Shown piece after piece: positions 1-7,736 of a stretch of DNA of 22,102 nt (the stretch's first letter is position 1; each line of letters opens with the position of its first letter). The notes beneath the pieces are model-generated. The model ran no database searches and was not told the DNA's origin. It saw only the letters and a list, made by a program, of their open reading frames with translations. The translations under genes and the position numbers were made by a program. Source of the stretch: JBEEPE01 sp041191265 (GTDB lineage: Bacteria > Verrucomicrobiota > Verrucomicrobiia > Chthoniobacterales > Chthoniobacteraceae); assembly GCA_041191265.1 (NCBI GenBank), contig JBEEPE010000292.1, positions 1 to 22,102 on the forward strand, written 5' to 3'.

Positions 1-2
1 CG

Positions 3-401
3 AAACGCTGGCCGGTGGAGCGGTGGCGCGAGCTGATTCGAGCGAATCCCGATCGACGGTTTGTGCTGTTCGGAACGGCGACGGATCGCGCGATTACGGA
101 ACGCGTCGCGGATGGATTTGACGCAGGACGGGTCGTGAACTTGGCGGGTCGGACGGGGATGTTGGACTACATGACGGAGCTTGCTCGGTGCGCGCAGGTG
201 GTTTCGAATGATACGGGAGGAATGCATTTGGCGAATGCCTTGGGGGTGCCGGTTGTGGCGTTGTTCGGACCGACGAACCCGCTGCGCACGGGCCCTGTAT
301 TTTCCGGCCCCGTGAGGGTGGTACAACCGGAAGGCTGTCCACCTGAAGGCGGCGGCGATTTGGGGGAGGTGTCAGCTCTATCAGTTGAAAAACCAACTTG
401 A
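3..401 (+). CDS. Glycosyltransferase family 9 (heptosyltransferase-like), C-terminal part
   Basis: The reading frame is open at the left edge, so only the last 132 residues are present. It begins KRWPVERW, a motif typical of the start of the second GT-B domain in ADP-heptose:LPS heptosyltransferases. The nucleotide-sugar binding region follows: SNDTGGMHLANALGVP and then ALFGPTNPLRTGP. Family members transfer heptose or related sugars to the LPS core on the cytoplasmic face of the inner membrane. A GTG at position 15 is not the real start, because homology continues upstream of it. The end, VSALSVEKPT, is slightly shorter than usual for the family. The stop codon overlaps the ATG of the next reading frame (TGATG), which suggests translational coupling. 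The family is clear; the sugar transferred is not. Confidence 0.88.
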   Translation, partial: KRWPVERWRELIRANPDRRFVLFGTATDRAITERVADGFDAGRVVNLAGRTGMLDYMTELARCAQVVSNDTGGMHLANALGVPVVALFGPTNPLRTGPVFSGPVRVVQPEGCPPEGGGDLGEVSALSVEKPT

Positions 402-592
402 TGAGACCGACACGGGATTTGGCGGGTTTGGTTATGGTGTCGTTTGTCGCGTTTGGATTGTCAACGGCGTCACTCGTGACGCGGGCTGCATCAACGGCGT
501 TTTTCGCAATCTCACTGATGTATGCACTACAGGGTTCCTCGGCGTGGGTGCGATTTTTTGGAAGTTTCGAACTCAGACCGTATGCATACTAA
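401..592 (+). pseudogene. Short membrane protein, probable N-terminal stub of an O-antigen ligase-type protein
   Basis: This 63-residue frame starts at an ATG that overlaps the stop of the upstream glycosyltransferase by one base. It encodes a basic start (MRPTRDLAG) followed by two hydrophobic stretches, roughly residues 8-24 and 30-44. That pattern, and its place behind a heptosyltransferase-like gene, fits the first membrane segments of a Wzy_C/O-antigen ligase-like protein. O-antigen ligases normally exceed 400 residues, and no continuation is visible in the other two frames downstream. I therefore read it as a truncated remnant. The family assignment is tentative, and it could also be a real small membrane protein. 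Confidence 0.4.
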
Positions 593-1222
593 AATACAAG
601 CTATTTTGTTTATTTTATCACGCAGAGCACGCATGCCAGTATTTGAGGAAGGTGCTGTGGGGCCGGTATCGAATATTGAGGATAGTGGGTTGTGCGTTGA
701 ACAAGCGGAAATGGTGGTATCGGAGACTGGAGGATTGCTGACGGAGATTTTTCATGCGAACTAGCCTAGCTAGGCGGGAACTTGTTCGACCAGCGCTCCG
801 GCTTCGGCAAGCTGTTCCAGATACAAGAGCTCAACGCTGTTCCGAGAGAAGGATTTCGAAGGGCGAGGTTAATGCCTCGTGGCTCCTCATTAATTCCCTG
901 CCTTTACAACTAAACCTTCCGCCACACCTCGCGCCCCCAGCTCCCCCTCACCCCACTTCGCTCACCCCCAGTCTGACCGTTGCTGTTTTCACCGGTCTCG
1001 GTCCGAAGACCGCGAGAGCAGGTTGCTCAGGGTGGGGAGACGTGTCCTGTCCGAAGACCCGCTCATCACGACCGCCAGCTCCAATCCAACACTCGCAAAA
1101 GCGGCAGAAGCGCATTTTCACCCCACCGTGGATTCAGTGCGTCCACACGGGGCTCAATCGTCACGCATTCAGACCAAGGCCCCGAATCGGGTTGCATCGG
1201 CGACAAGAGCTCATGCATTGTT
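593..1222 (+). other. About 640 bp without a convincing gene
   Basis: Reading frames exist on both strands here, but none gives protein-like composition or a recognisable motif. A frame open from 770 to 913 reads NLFDQRSGFGKLFQIQELN and could be a scrap of a lost gene; it has no start codon. A perfect 12 bp palindrome (GCCTAGCTAGGC) sits at about 764-775. The part from about 915 to 980 is very C-rich on this strand. The stretch probably represents decayed coding DNA between the truncated membrane gene and the next glycosyltransferase. No clear terminator or promoter was seen. Confidence 0.4.
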
Positions 1223-1230
1223 AAGGAGGT
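1223..1230 (+). promoter_or_regulatory. Full-consensus Shine-Dalgarno directly abutting the start codon
   Basis: AAGGAGGT ends at 1230 and the ATG of the following glycosyltransferase starts at 1231, so the spacer is zero. The usual spacing is about 5-9 bases. There is no other ATG, GTG or TTG in frame within the first 20 or so codons at a better distance. Confidence 0.6.
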
Positions 1231-2007
1231 ATGCAGGGCTCCCGTGGCATTTCTGTTCTGATTAACACCTTGAACGAGGCCGATAAGATTCGGGTTTGTG
1301 TGGAATCCGTGCGTTGGGCAGATGAAATCATCGTGGTGGATATGGAGTCCGATGACGGCACCGCTGAGTTGGCCCTGCAGTTGGGGTGCAAAGTTTTTCC
1401 ACACAAGCGAATGGGGTATGTGGAGCCGGCTCGCCAGTTTGGCGTTCAGCAAGCGGTTCACGAATGGGTACTCATTCTGGATGCCGACGAGACGGTTTCT
1501 ACAGAAACGCCCGAGAGATTGAAGGAGATCATGCGATCAGAACGCACTTCGGGAGTGAGATTGCCTCGGAAAAATCATTGGAAAGGCAGATTTTTAAACT
1601 GTTGTGGATGGTATCCGGATAACCAGTTGCGCTTTTTACGGAAAAGCCAATCGAAGTTTCCAGCTCTCATTCATCATCAGCCTGAAGTGCAGGGAGAAAT
1701 ATTATCCCTGCCGGCGAATGGGGAGTGTTTTATTATTCACGATGCCGTTTTGAGTTGGTCGTCGAGGCTCGAAAAGCTTGCTCGCTATGGAAGGTTTTCG
1801 GCAGAGGCCATGATCCAGAGGGGACGCTCCGTTGGGGTTGTTGGGGTCTTTTTTCGGACTCTTTTTGCCTTTGTTGTGAACTACTTGTTCAAAGGTGGAG
1901 TTCTTCGAGGCGAGCTGGGTCTTTTTCTAAGCATGGAACGCGCGTGCGCAACGTTTATGAAATATGTCAGTCTCTGGGAGAGGCGAAAGGATGGAAGAGG
2001 TGCTTGA
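1231..2007 (+). CDS. Glycosyltransferase family 2, WaaE/KdtX-like
   Basis: This 258-residue protein has the GT-A fold signature of family 2: ISVLINTLNEADKI at residues 7-20, IIVVDMESDDGT at 33-44, and the metal/nucleotide-binding DAD at 84-86 inside LILDADET. The region around residues 105-150 (RLPRKNHWKGRFL, then PDNQLRFLRK) and the late SWSSRLEKLARYGRFSAEA are typical of the LPS-core WaaE/KdtX-like subgroup. Residues about 201-220 are hydrophobic and may contact the membrane. Such enzymes add a hexose to LPS core or a similar glycan from a nucleotide sugar at the inner membrane. The last 17 bases overlap the next gene if that starts at 1991, which suggests co-translation. The donor and acceptor cannot be read from sequence. 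Confidence 0.88.
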   Translation: MQGSRGISVLINTLNEADKIRVCVESVRWADEIIVVDMESDDGTAELALQLGCKVFPHKRMGYVEPARQFGVQQAVHEWVLILDADETVSTETPERLKEIMRSERTSGVRLPRKNHWKGRFLNCCGWYPDNQLRFLRKSQSKFPALIHHQPEVQGEILSLPANGECFIIHDAVLSWSSRLEKLARYGRFSAEAMIQRGRSVGVVGVFFRTLFAFVVNYLFKGGVLRGELGLFLSMERACATFMKYVSLWERRKDGRGA

Positions 2008-2788
2008 TTGTTCTGTAATTATCCCAGTTTATAATCGCTGGGATTATACAAAGATTTGTCTGGAAGGGATATTTGGTTCCGATGCTCGCGTTGCCGAGGT
2101 TATTGTTGTAGATAACGGCTCTACCGATGCCACAAGCGTCGAGTTGAAAGCCCTCTCCGACGTGAAGGTTGTTACCCACTCAACTAATCTAGGATGTGCA
2201 AAAGCATGGAATGCAGGTCTCAAAGCCTCTTCTCCGACTCGTTGGAAAATCTTTTTGAATAATGACGTCTTATTGCCAAACTGGGCTTTGTCGGGCCTCC
2301 TTACCGCGGGGGAGCGGTGGGGCTTTGGGGTGGTATGTCCCGCAATGTGGCAGGGGAAGCTAGATTATGATTTCGAGGCGCTTCCAGTTCATCTTCGCAG
2401 CATTCTAAACGATACTCCGCGCATCGGTTTTCTTCATGGTGTTTGCTTTGCCGTGAAGGATTCGGTTTTCGATAGGACTGGGGTCTTCGATGAAAACTAT
2501 GTGCTCGGTCAATACGAGGACACGGACTTCTTTCGGAGAGTGAAGGCCGCCAACTTTACAGGTGGTACGGTTTCTGATTCTTTTTTGCATCATTTCGGAT
2601 CGCTGACACAACTCGTGCTTCGGGAAGAAGGGGAGTTGGATTACGCTCGGGGCAATAAGCTCTATTTCCGGGAAAAATGGAAAATGGGGTGGCTTAAACG
2701 CAAGTTCGAAAAAATTAAGCTGTTAACGCAAATTAGAAAAATGGAAGCGCGTGAACGAAAGTTGGCCGGCGTGGTTATGGTAAGATAG
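1991..2788 (+). CDS. Glycosyltransferase family 2, rhamnosyltransferase-like
   Basis: A 265-residue family 2 enzyme. It shows SVIIPVYNRWDYT at residues 8-20, VIVVDNGSTDAT at 37-48, NLGCAKAWNAG at 66-76, and FLNNDVLLP at 88-96, where NND stands in the DxD position. EDTDFFRRV at 176-184 and the paired histidines at 200-201 are typical of the WbbL/rhamnosyltransferase-type branch. I chose the ATG at 1991 because it is preceded by a purine-rich GGCGAAAGG and gives a modest 17 bp overlap with the upstream gene; an in-frame ATG at 1964 would add nine residues without homology. It probably extends an LPS or other surface polysaccharide chain. The sugar specificity is unknown. The basic C-terminus (about 215-265) may lie on the inner membrane. 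Confidence 0.87.
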   Translation: MEEVLDCSVIIPVYNRWDYTKICLEGIFGSDARVAEVIVVDNGSTDATSVELKALSDVKVVTHSTNLGCAKAWNAGLKASSPTRWKIFLNNDVLLPNWALSGLLTAGERWGFGVVCPAMWQGKLDYDFEALPVHLRSILNDTPRIGFLHGVCFAVKDSVFDRTGVFDENYVLGQYEDTDFFRRVKAANFTGGTVSDSFLHHFGSLTQLVLREEGELDYARGNKLYFREKWKMGWLKRKFEKIKLLTQIRKMEARERKLAGVVMVR

Positions 2789-2819
2789 GCATGATAGAGG
2801 CGAACACTGCAGGAATCTC

Positions 2820-2870
2820 ATGGAGTTTATTCAAGCCAACTATCGCCGCGTGTTGAAACGGGACGCATGA
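2820..2870 (+). pseudogene. Possible 16-residue leftover frame coupled to the next pseudogene
   Basis: The frame MEFIQANYRRVLKRDA ends in a TGA that overlaps the ATG at 2867 in the form ATGA. That junction is the usual coupling in this type of gene cluster, so the peptide may be the tail of a deleted gene. There is no ribosome binding site in front of its ATG. It is too short to identify. Confidence 0.2.
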
Positions 2871-3264
2871 AGCCACACTTGGTTATTTATCATAAACAGC
2901 TTGGCAATCTGCTTCTGGTGGAGCCTGGTCTGCCGAGATTAATTGATGCTTATGGTGGGCCCGTGCGGCCTTCCTGCCGTTGGTCTCTCTGATGAATCAT
3001 GTCCTTGGCGAGTCGGGTATTCGAGTGAACTCCCACGTTTGGCCATCACGCTCTTTTGGAAACACCCCGCATCTCGTCTGGCATTTCTCGACCGAACTTT
3101 CCCGCCTACTCGCTCCGCCCGCTGCTCAGGCTTCAACTGAAGGGTCTATGGATTTAATCTCCACTGAGACCGTCTTGCAGTTGGCGCTGCAAAAACTCTC
3201 TCGGAGCCCCATTCACCTCAGCGAAACGACCTACCCGCCCTCGCCCCCAGTCACCCACCAATGA
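2867..3264 (+). pseudogene. Broken glycosyltransferase family 9 gene with internal deletion
   Basis: From the ATG at 2867, 41 residues read as the start of a family 9 glycosyltransferase (MKPHLVIYHKQLGNLLLVEP) before a stop at 2990-2992. A second frame open from about 2980 to 3264 ends with DLISTETVLQLALQKL, which resembles the C-terminus of the same family, where a 'lIs.e.Vl.a...l' pattern is common. Complete members are over 300 residues, while only about 130 codons exist here, so the centre has been lost. Both ends keep coupled junctions: ATGA at 2867-2870 with the frame before, and ATGA at 3261-3264 with the methyltransferase behind. The start is fairly clear; the C-terminal match is weaker. 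Confidence 0.6.
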
Positions 3265-3860
3265 AGACCAGACGACACCTCGACATGGGCTGCGGCAACC
3301 GGATTCGAAACCCCTATCAGGCTGAAGAATTGTACGGGGTCGATTTTGCATCGGACTTGCCTGCGGACAGATTCCGCACGGCGGATCTTTCGCTCGACCC
3401 GCTTCCCTTCGAGGACGGCTTCTTTGATTCCGTTTCCGCTTATGACGTACTCGAGCATATTCCGCGGGTGGTCTGCGTCAGCGCGCCGGAGGCTCCAAGC
3501 GGCATGAAAACGCGAAACTGTTTTATTCAGCTTATGAATGAAGTGTGGCGGATCCTGAGACCTGGGGGCCGCTTTTACGCCGTCACGCCCGCCTACCCCA
3601 GTGAGAAGACTTTTATTGACCCGACACACGTGAATTTCATTACAAACCGTACACACCATTACTTCTGCGGAGCTCGTCCCTTGGCAAATATGTACGGATT
3701 TATCGGTCGCTTTGAGCCGGTACGGGCGAAACGAATTCGCCTAAAATACGATTACGAACCAGTGTTGCTTTCTCCGTCCCAGAGGTTCCGTAAGGTGGTT
3801 GATTTTCTGGGTCGCAAACGCTCGCACATGCTCTGGGAACTGGAGGCGGTGAAGAAATGA
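3261..3860 (+). CDS. Class I SAM-dependent methyltransferase
   Basis: A 199-residue protein with the Rossmann-fold methyltransferase motifs in order: the SAM-binding glycine motif HLDMGCGNR at residues 6-14, the acidic loop YGVDF at 25-29, FEDGFFDSVSAYDVLEHI at 50-67, and the post-II segment EVWRILRPGGRFYAVTP at 94-110. DPTHVNFIT at 120-128 is common in the Methyltransf_11-type enzymes found in polysaccharide clusters. Start: the ATG at 3261 overlaps the stop of the preceding broken frame (ATGA). Given the neighbours it probably methylates a sugar or a glycolipid in the cytoplasm, but the substrate is not visible. The next gene begins 22 bp further on with its own ribosome binding site. Confidence 0.85.
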   Translation: MKTRRHLDMGCGNRIRNPYQAEELYGVDFASDLPADRFRTADLSLDPLPFEDGFFDSVSAYDVLEHIPRVVCVSAPEAPSGMKTRNCFIQLMNEVWRILRPGGRFYAVTPAYPSEKTFIDPTHVNFITNRTHHYFCGARPLANMYGFIGRFEPVRAKRIRLKYDYEPVLLSPSQRFRKVVDFLGRKRSHMLWELEAVKK

Positions 3861-3882
3861 GTTTCGTTGCGAAGGAGGATTT

Positions 3883-5133
3883 ATGGCACTAGAGATCTCC
3901 TTAAAGACTGCGAATGCCGTGATCGACGCGGTGACTGCTTTTATTGCTCGAGAAAGCGGATTAGATATTACAAGGACACAACACATCCTACGCCAGCCCT
4001 TCCGCTTCTTCGTAAACACATGGATCAGCCGGGGCTGCGAGCTTCAGGAGATTCGTTGCAGCAAAGAATACGCCTTCTCAACACACGACGATGCGAGCAG
4101 AGGTGAGTTCATCGAGGTTTTGAAATGGGTTAAATCATGCACGAAACTCATCTGCGCATTTCTTTCCGGACGAAGGATATTTTGCATTGGAGCTCGCGAT
4201 AAGCAATGGGTAGCTGAGTTTTATAGAGGTCAAGCAGCTCGAGTAGATTTTCACGGAGGACCCGAATTTCTAGTTCATCGCAGTAGAGACCTTAGGCTCA
4301 AACTTCAAGGCCACCTAGTTTATTTTGGTTTTACTGAAAGAGACGCTCATGCATTAGCAACCTCCTTTCCCGAGAATCTCCTCGAGGGTTGCATGTTCAA
4401 AATCCGCTTTTTTGGGGTGATTATTCCCACAGGAGAGGACAGAGATGTGTGTTCAGAGGATCTCATCGAGAACATCAGCTCGTCGTGTTTTGTCGCAGTC
4501 GCTTTGGAGAAGGGGTGGAAATTCACCTACAAAGAGCATGCGGTGCCCATGCTCATTTTTCGCGATCACTTCTCTTGGGATTATGCGAAAATCGCAGCTC
4601 AGATTGTACTGACAGAAAACTACCTCGATTTCATCGGCGACGAGGAGATCAGAAAAAAATGTATTTATTGGCCGAAGAAGCGAGTGTGCCATTTCTTGTA
4701 CGACCCGCAGGGCCCAAAGCTCCTCTGTCTCCCATTTATTGCCAGAGCGCCGTGGTGGGGTGTGGCAGAATGGGGAAACGACATCAATTTCGTGGACTCC
4801 AATACCCATGAGGTTCGCGCCCTCGTAGACCGCATTTCTAGCCGTGAACACATTCTTCTGAGACACCATCCCGCTCAAAAAAAAGGGTCTCGCGTACATT
4901 CTCTTCACCCCCAGAGCTTCGCTGGCGAGGCGATTAGCGAAGTGGTCTTTGTCGGATGGACACAGGGCCTCTTTGAATGCCTAAACAACCGGGTGCCAGC
5001 ACAAATCGTACTGCCTCGGCAATTCATGAGCCTTACGGAGTCCGGACGTGAGTACGTTCAGCTTCTTGAGCAGAAGTCCCTCGTGAAGTTTCCGAATGCT
5101 TCGGCAAGCGAATCCTATCAGAATCCAGTGTGA
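3883..5133 (+). CDS. Orphan protein, possible GT-B sialyltransferase-like enzyme
   Basis: I do not recognise this 416-residue protein as a named family. The start is well supported: GAAGGAGG lies 5-6 bases before the ATG at 3883. It has no signal peptide or membrane segment and is probably cytoplasmic. Its C-terminal half looks like the nucleotide-binding half of a GT-B glycosyltransferase. ILLRHHP at residues 324-330 recalls the HP motif of bacterial sialyl- and polysialyltransferases. VVFVGWTQGLFECLNNRVP at 354-372 has the layout of their later motif, a strand and then a helix carrying Glu, but with GWTQ where Ser/Thr pairs are usual. It is the last + strand gene and faces the pse operon tail to tail across 20 bp. 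A role in transferring the nonulosonic acid is an inference from motif and position. It could also be an unrelated capsule protein. Confidence 0.6.
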   Translation: MALEISLKTANAVIDAVTAFIARESGLDITRTQHILRQPFRFFVNTWISRGCELQEIRCSKEYAFSTHDDASRGEFIEVLKWVKSCTKLICAFLSGRRIFCIGARDKQWVAEFYRGQAARVDFHGGPEFLVHRSRDLRLKLQGHLVYFGFTERDAHALATSFPENLLEGCMFKIRFFGVIIPTGEDRDVCSEDLIENISSSCFVAVALEKGWKFTYKEHAVPMLIFRDHFSWDYAKIAAQIVLTENYLDFIGDEEIRKKCIYWPKKRVCHFLYDPQGPKLLCLPFIARAPWWGVAEWGNDINFVDSNTHEVRALVDRISSREHILLRHHPAQKKGSRVHSLHPQSFAGEAISEVVFVGWTQGLFECLNNRVPAQIVLPRQFMSLTESGREYVQLLEQKSLVKFPNASASESYQNPV

Positions 5134-5153
5134 GACCTGAGAGAATGGCTCAT

Positions 5154-6203
5154 TCAATAATCCTCACGAGAGAGTGGCGTCCCCCTTTCGATTGCACGCT
5201 TCGCACAACGGCCTAGCACTAGGGAAAGCTCGCTTACAGGGAGACCGTGCCCGGGTCGGATAGACCTGACATTCTCGGAAGTAAAGATCTCACCAACTCG
5301 GATATCCCTTACAGCAAATAGAGAGCGCCTCAGCTCTCGGCTTGCTTCCTCCTTGGACGTCAAATCGTAACAAACATCCCCTATTGCCTGTTCCGCCACG
5401 CGAACAGCATTCACCATTGATTTGAACTCATCCGGTTCAAGCGAGAAGGCAGCGTCAGGCCCGCCTTGGGTCCGGCTGGTCGTTAAGTGCTTTTCAATTA
5501 TACAGGCACCGAGAACAGTCGCCGCGACAGGGACCGCAATTCCCAAAGTATGGTCGGATAACCCCACTGGCACATTAAAAGCACTTGCGAGATGCGGAAT
5601 GGTCCGAAGATTCATATCCTTTGGAAGCGCTGGATAAGCACTCGTACACTTTAAAAGAGCGAGCTGCTGGCAACCCGCAGTCCTCAAATTCCTAACAGCT
5701 AAATCGATCTCCGAGAGCGTTGCCATTCCTGTTGAAAGGATGACGGGCTTCCGAGTTGCTGCAACCTTGCGCAGTAGTTCCGTATCAACCAGTTCAAACG
5801 AAGCAATCTTGTAAGCAGGAACATTCATCCCCTCCAAAAATTCAACTGCACTGTCGTCGAAAGGAGAGGAGAAACACTGCATGCCGAGCCGGTCTGCCTC
5901 AGCCTTAATTTGGGGCTGCCAGTCCCACGGGGTAAAAGCCTCTTGGTAAAGCTCATAGAGGTTTTTTCCCTCCCAGAGAGAACCGGAGCCAATCAAGAAC
6001 TCAGGCCTCCGACTGTCGATAGTGATCGTGTCTGGCGTATACGTCTGGAGTTTGACGGCGTCCGCTCCGGCCTCTTTGGCCAACCGGACCAATTCGAGGG
6101 CCCTGTGCAGTGATTGACCATGGTTGGCCGATAGTTCTGCGATGATATAGCATGGGTGCCCAAAACCGATAGATTTACCCGCGATTTGCATTTCCATAAG
6201 CAT
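5154..6203 (-). CDS. pseI: Pseudaminic acid synthase (PseI, NeuB family)
   Basis: A 349-residue enzyme of the sialic/legionaminic/pseudaminic acid synthase family. It condenses a 6-deoxy-2,4-diacetamido hexose with phosphoenolpyruvate in the cytoplasm. Visible motifs are YIIAELSANH at residues 19-28, AVKLQTYTPDT at 49-59, SSPFDDSAVEF at 112-122, ILSTGMA at 155-161, GLSDHTLG at 214-221 and IIEKHLT at 235-241. GGPDAAFSLEPDEF at 247-260 is characteristic of PseI rather than NeuB. A SAF antifreeze-like domain covers about 293-349. I chose the ATG at 6203 because it overlaps the upstream stop as TGATG; ATGs at 6197 and 6191 are alternatives, and the latter gives MQIAGKSIG, the commonest start in the family. 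It is the last gene of the operon. Confidence 0.93.
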   Translation of the reverse strand: MLMEMQIAGKSIGFGHPCYIIAELSANHGQSLHRALELVRLAKEAGADAVKLQTYTPDTITIDSRRPEFLIGSGSLWEGKNLYELYQEAFTPWDWQPQIKAEADRLGMQCFSSPFDDSAVEFLEGMNVPAYKIASFELVDTELLRKVAATRKPVILSTGMATLSEIDLAVRNLRTAGCQQLALLKCTSAYPALPKDMNLRTIPHLASAFNVPVGLSDHTLGIAVPVAATVLGACIIEKHLTTSRTQGGPDAAFSLEPDEFKSMVNAVRVAEQAIGDVCYDLTSKEEASRELRRSLFAVRDIRVGEIFTSENVRSIRPGHGLPVSELSLVLGRCAKRAIERGTPLSREDY

Positions 6204-7720
6204 CAAAACTTCTGCCGAAAAACGTAACAAAGTGCAGGCTGGCTCTTGTATGCAACTTCACCTTCGAACTCAAAACCAACAGCCTCGAAGGATCTAACAG
6301 ACGCCAAATTACCCGGCTTTATTAAAGCATAAACCTGATCGACCTTGCATTCCGAAAACACCTCCAAACAGGCAGCCCTTATAATTTGCCTTCCATAGCC
6401 ATTACCCCTTTCATCCCCGGAAACAACGATAGAAATAGTAGGCTTTTCATCTAGCCTATCAATCCGAACACATGCCACGTTGTCGTGGTTCGCGATTTTC
6501 GCCAACCAAAAACGGCAATGTGGGTCGCGCATTTTCGACAAGCACCACTCGACGTGAGCCTCCCAAGGAATGTCCGCCGAATCGAATGAATTCTTTCGAG
6601 TCTCGTGATCATTCGCCCACCCCCAAATGAGCTGAAAATCAACCTCATCCACAGGGTGAAGCGAGATAAGTGAATCGGATTCAAGCACCTCGCATAGACG
6701 ATACCCTCCTTTTCCGTCAACGACTGCTTGGCCTGCCACGGAAATTCTCTCTCGATGGGCTTTGTCTTTAACCAGATACTCAACCACCTTGCGAAGATCT
6801 CCTTTCTCCAATTCCTCGAATTTGGTGATACAATGAGCGAATCCGGCCTTCGAAATCGCGCCTACGCTCTCAACCTGATTTCGCGCGGTTACGACAATGA
6901 TACTTGGCAATCCAAAGTACGCCATTTCCCAGACAGTGGAACCCCCAGCAGTAATCGCGAAATCCGCCCACAGCATAAGCGATGGCATATCCCTCACATT
7001 CACCATCAATTCAAAATGCGTCGTCCCCTTATTGGCCCGAGTAGCGAAAGTTCTTAATCGGTCCAAGTGTGGATTACTCCCTCCAATAACCACCTTCACA
7101 TGAAAATCAGATCCATCAAGTGCTCCAAGAATTTCTTCAGTGACATTATTCGGGTCTGAACCTCCAAGCGTAACCAGAATATTTCTAGCCACCTCGGGAA
7201 ATTTTCTCTTTGCTGGATCGTGTTCCACAAATTCGCGACGCAACACAATGAACCTCTGGCCCAAAAGAAGATGCGTCTTTGAGGAACGTCGCTGATACCG
7301 GAGTTTGGTTGCCGAAATGTTGGGATTCACCACCCAGTCGGCATGATAAAATGCGGAATGACCATAATCATCAAACACCACAAGCCTGTACACAACCTCT
7401 CTTACGGCTCGCTGGAACTCAGCGTTGAACTGATAACCATCAAGAACAAAAATAAGATTTCTGCCAATATAGTCGGCTGTCAGGGCAATTGAGGCTTTAA
7501 GGTCGTCAGCACTCCCCGGAGCTCCATTGATCTTGCGCACTAAAAACCCCTCGTCGTTCAGCCTCTGTGTCACACTCTGCGGAACCTCAGCGCACACAAA
7601 CACCGCTTCCCTCCCCCCAGCTCTCCACGCCTGAGCAAGCGCAAGCATCCTCATCAGGTGGCCCGCTCCCATCTCGACATTGCCGTCAGCACGCAGGAGT
7701 AGGATGCTTTTCACCTTCAC
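6203..7720 (-). CDS. pseG: PseG-type UDP-sugar hydrolase fused to a GNAT acetyltransferase
   Basis: Residues 1 to about 340 match PseG, which cleaves UDP from UDP-2,4-diacetamido-2,4,6-trideoxy-beta-L-altropyranose. Visible are LLLRADGNVEMGAGHLMR at 7-24 with the catalytic-type His21, VLDGY at 92-96, LVTLGGSDPNN at 182-192 and ITAGGSTVWEMA at 256-267. Residues about 348-505 form a GNAT acetyltransferase with the acetyl-CoA loop GDERGNGYGRQII at 435-447. The second domain is a good candidate for PseH, the 4-N-acetyltransferase of the preceding pathway step. The start is the GTG at 7720, giving MKVKSILLLRADG, 16 bp after the upstream stop; the open frame further upstream has no homology. The gene ends one base into pseI. 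Confidence 0.9.
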   Translation of the reverse strand: MKVKSILLLRADGNVEMGAGHLMRMLALAQAWRAGGREAVFVCAEVPQSVTQRLNDEGFLVRKINGAPGSADDLKASIALTADYIGRNLIFVLDGYQFNAEFQRAVREVVYRLVVFDDYGHSAFYHADWVVNPNISATKLRYQRRSSKTHLLLGQRFIVLRREFVEHDPAKRKFPEVARNILVTLGGSDPNNVTEEILGALDGSDFHVKVVIGGSNPHLDRLRTFATRANKGTTHFELMVNVRDMPSLMLWADFAITAGGSTVWEMAYFGLPSIIVVTARNQVESVGAISKAGFAHCITKFEELEKGDLRKVVEYLVKDKAHRERISVAGQAVVDGKGGYRLCEVLESDSLISLHPVDEVDFQLIWGWANDHETRKNSFDSADIPWEAHVEWCLSKMRDPHCRFWLAKIANHDNVACVRIDRLDEKPTISIVVSGDERGNGYGRQIIRAACLEVFSECKVDQVYALIKPGNLASVRSFEAVGFEFEGEVAYKSQPALCYVFRQKF

Positions 7721-7736
7721 AATGAGGAGGATCTTC

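Noticed and set aside
754..1224. A 156-codon frame on the + strand in the region before the first family 2 glycosyltransferase
   Set aside because: Its composition is rich in Pro, Arg and Ser from a C-rich stretch, it has no ribosome binding site and shows no motif; I treat it as chance.
6204..6230. Longer N-terminus for PseI
   Set aside because: It would overlap pseG by 28 bp and adds residues absent from the family; the TGATG junction at 6203 is more natural.
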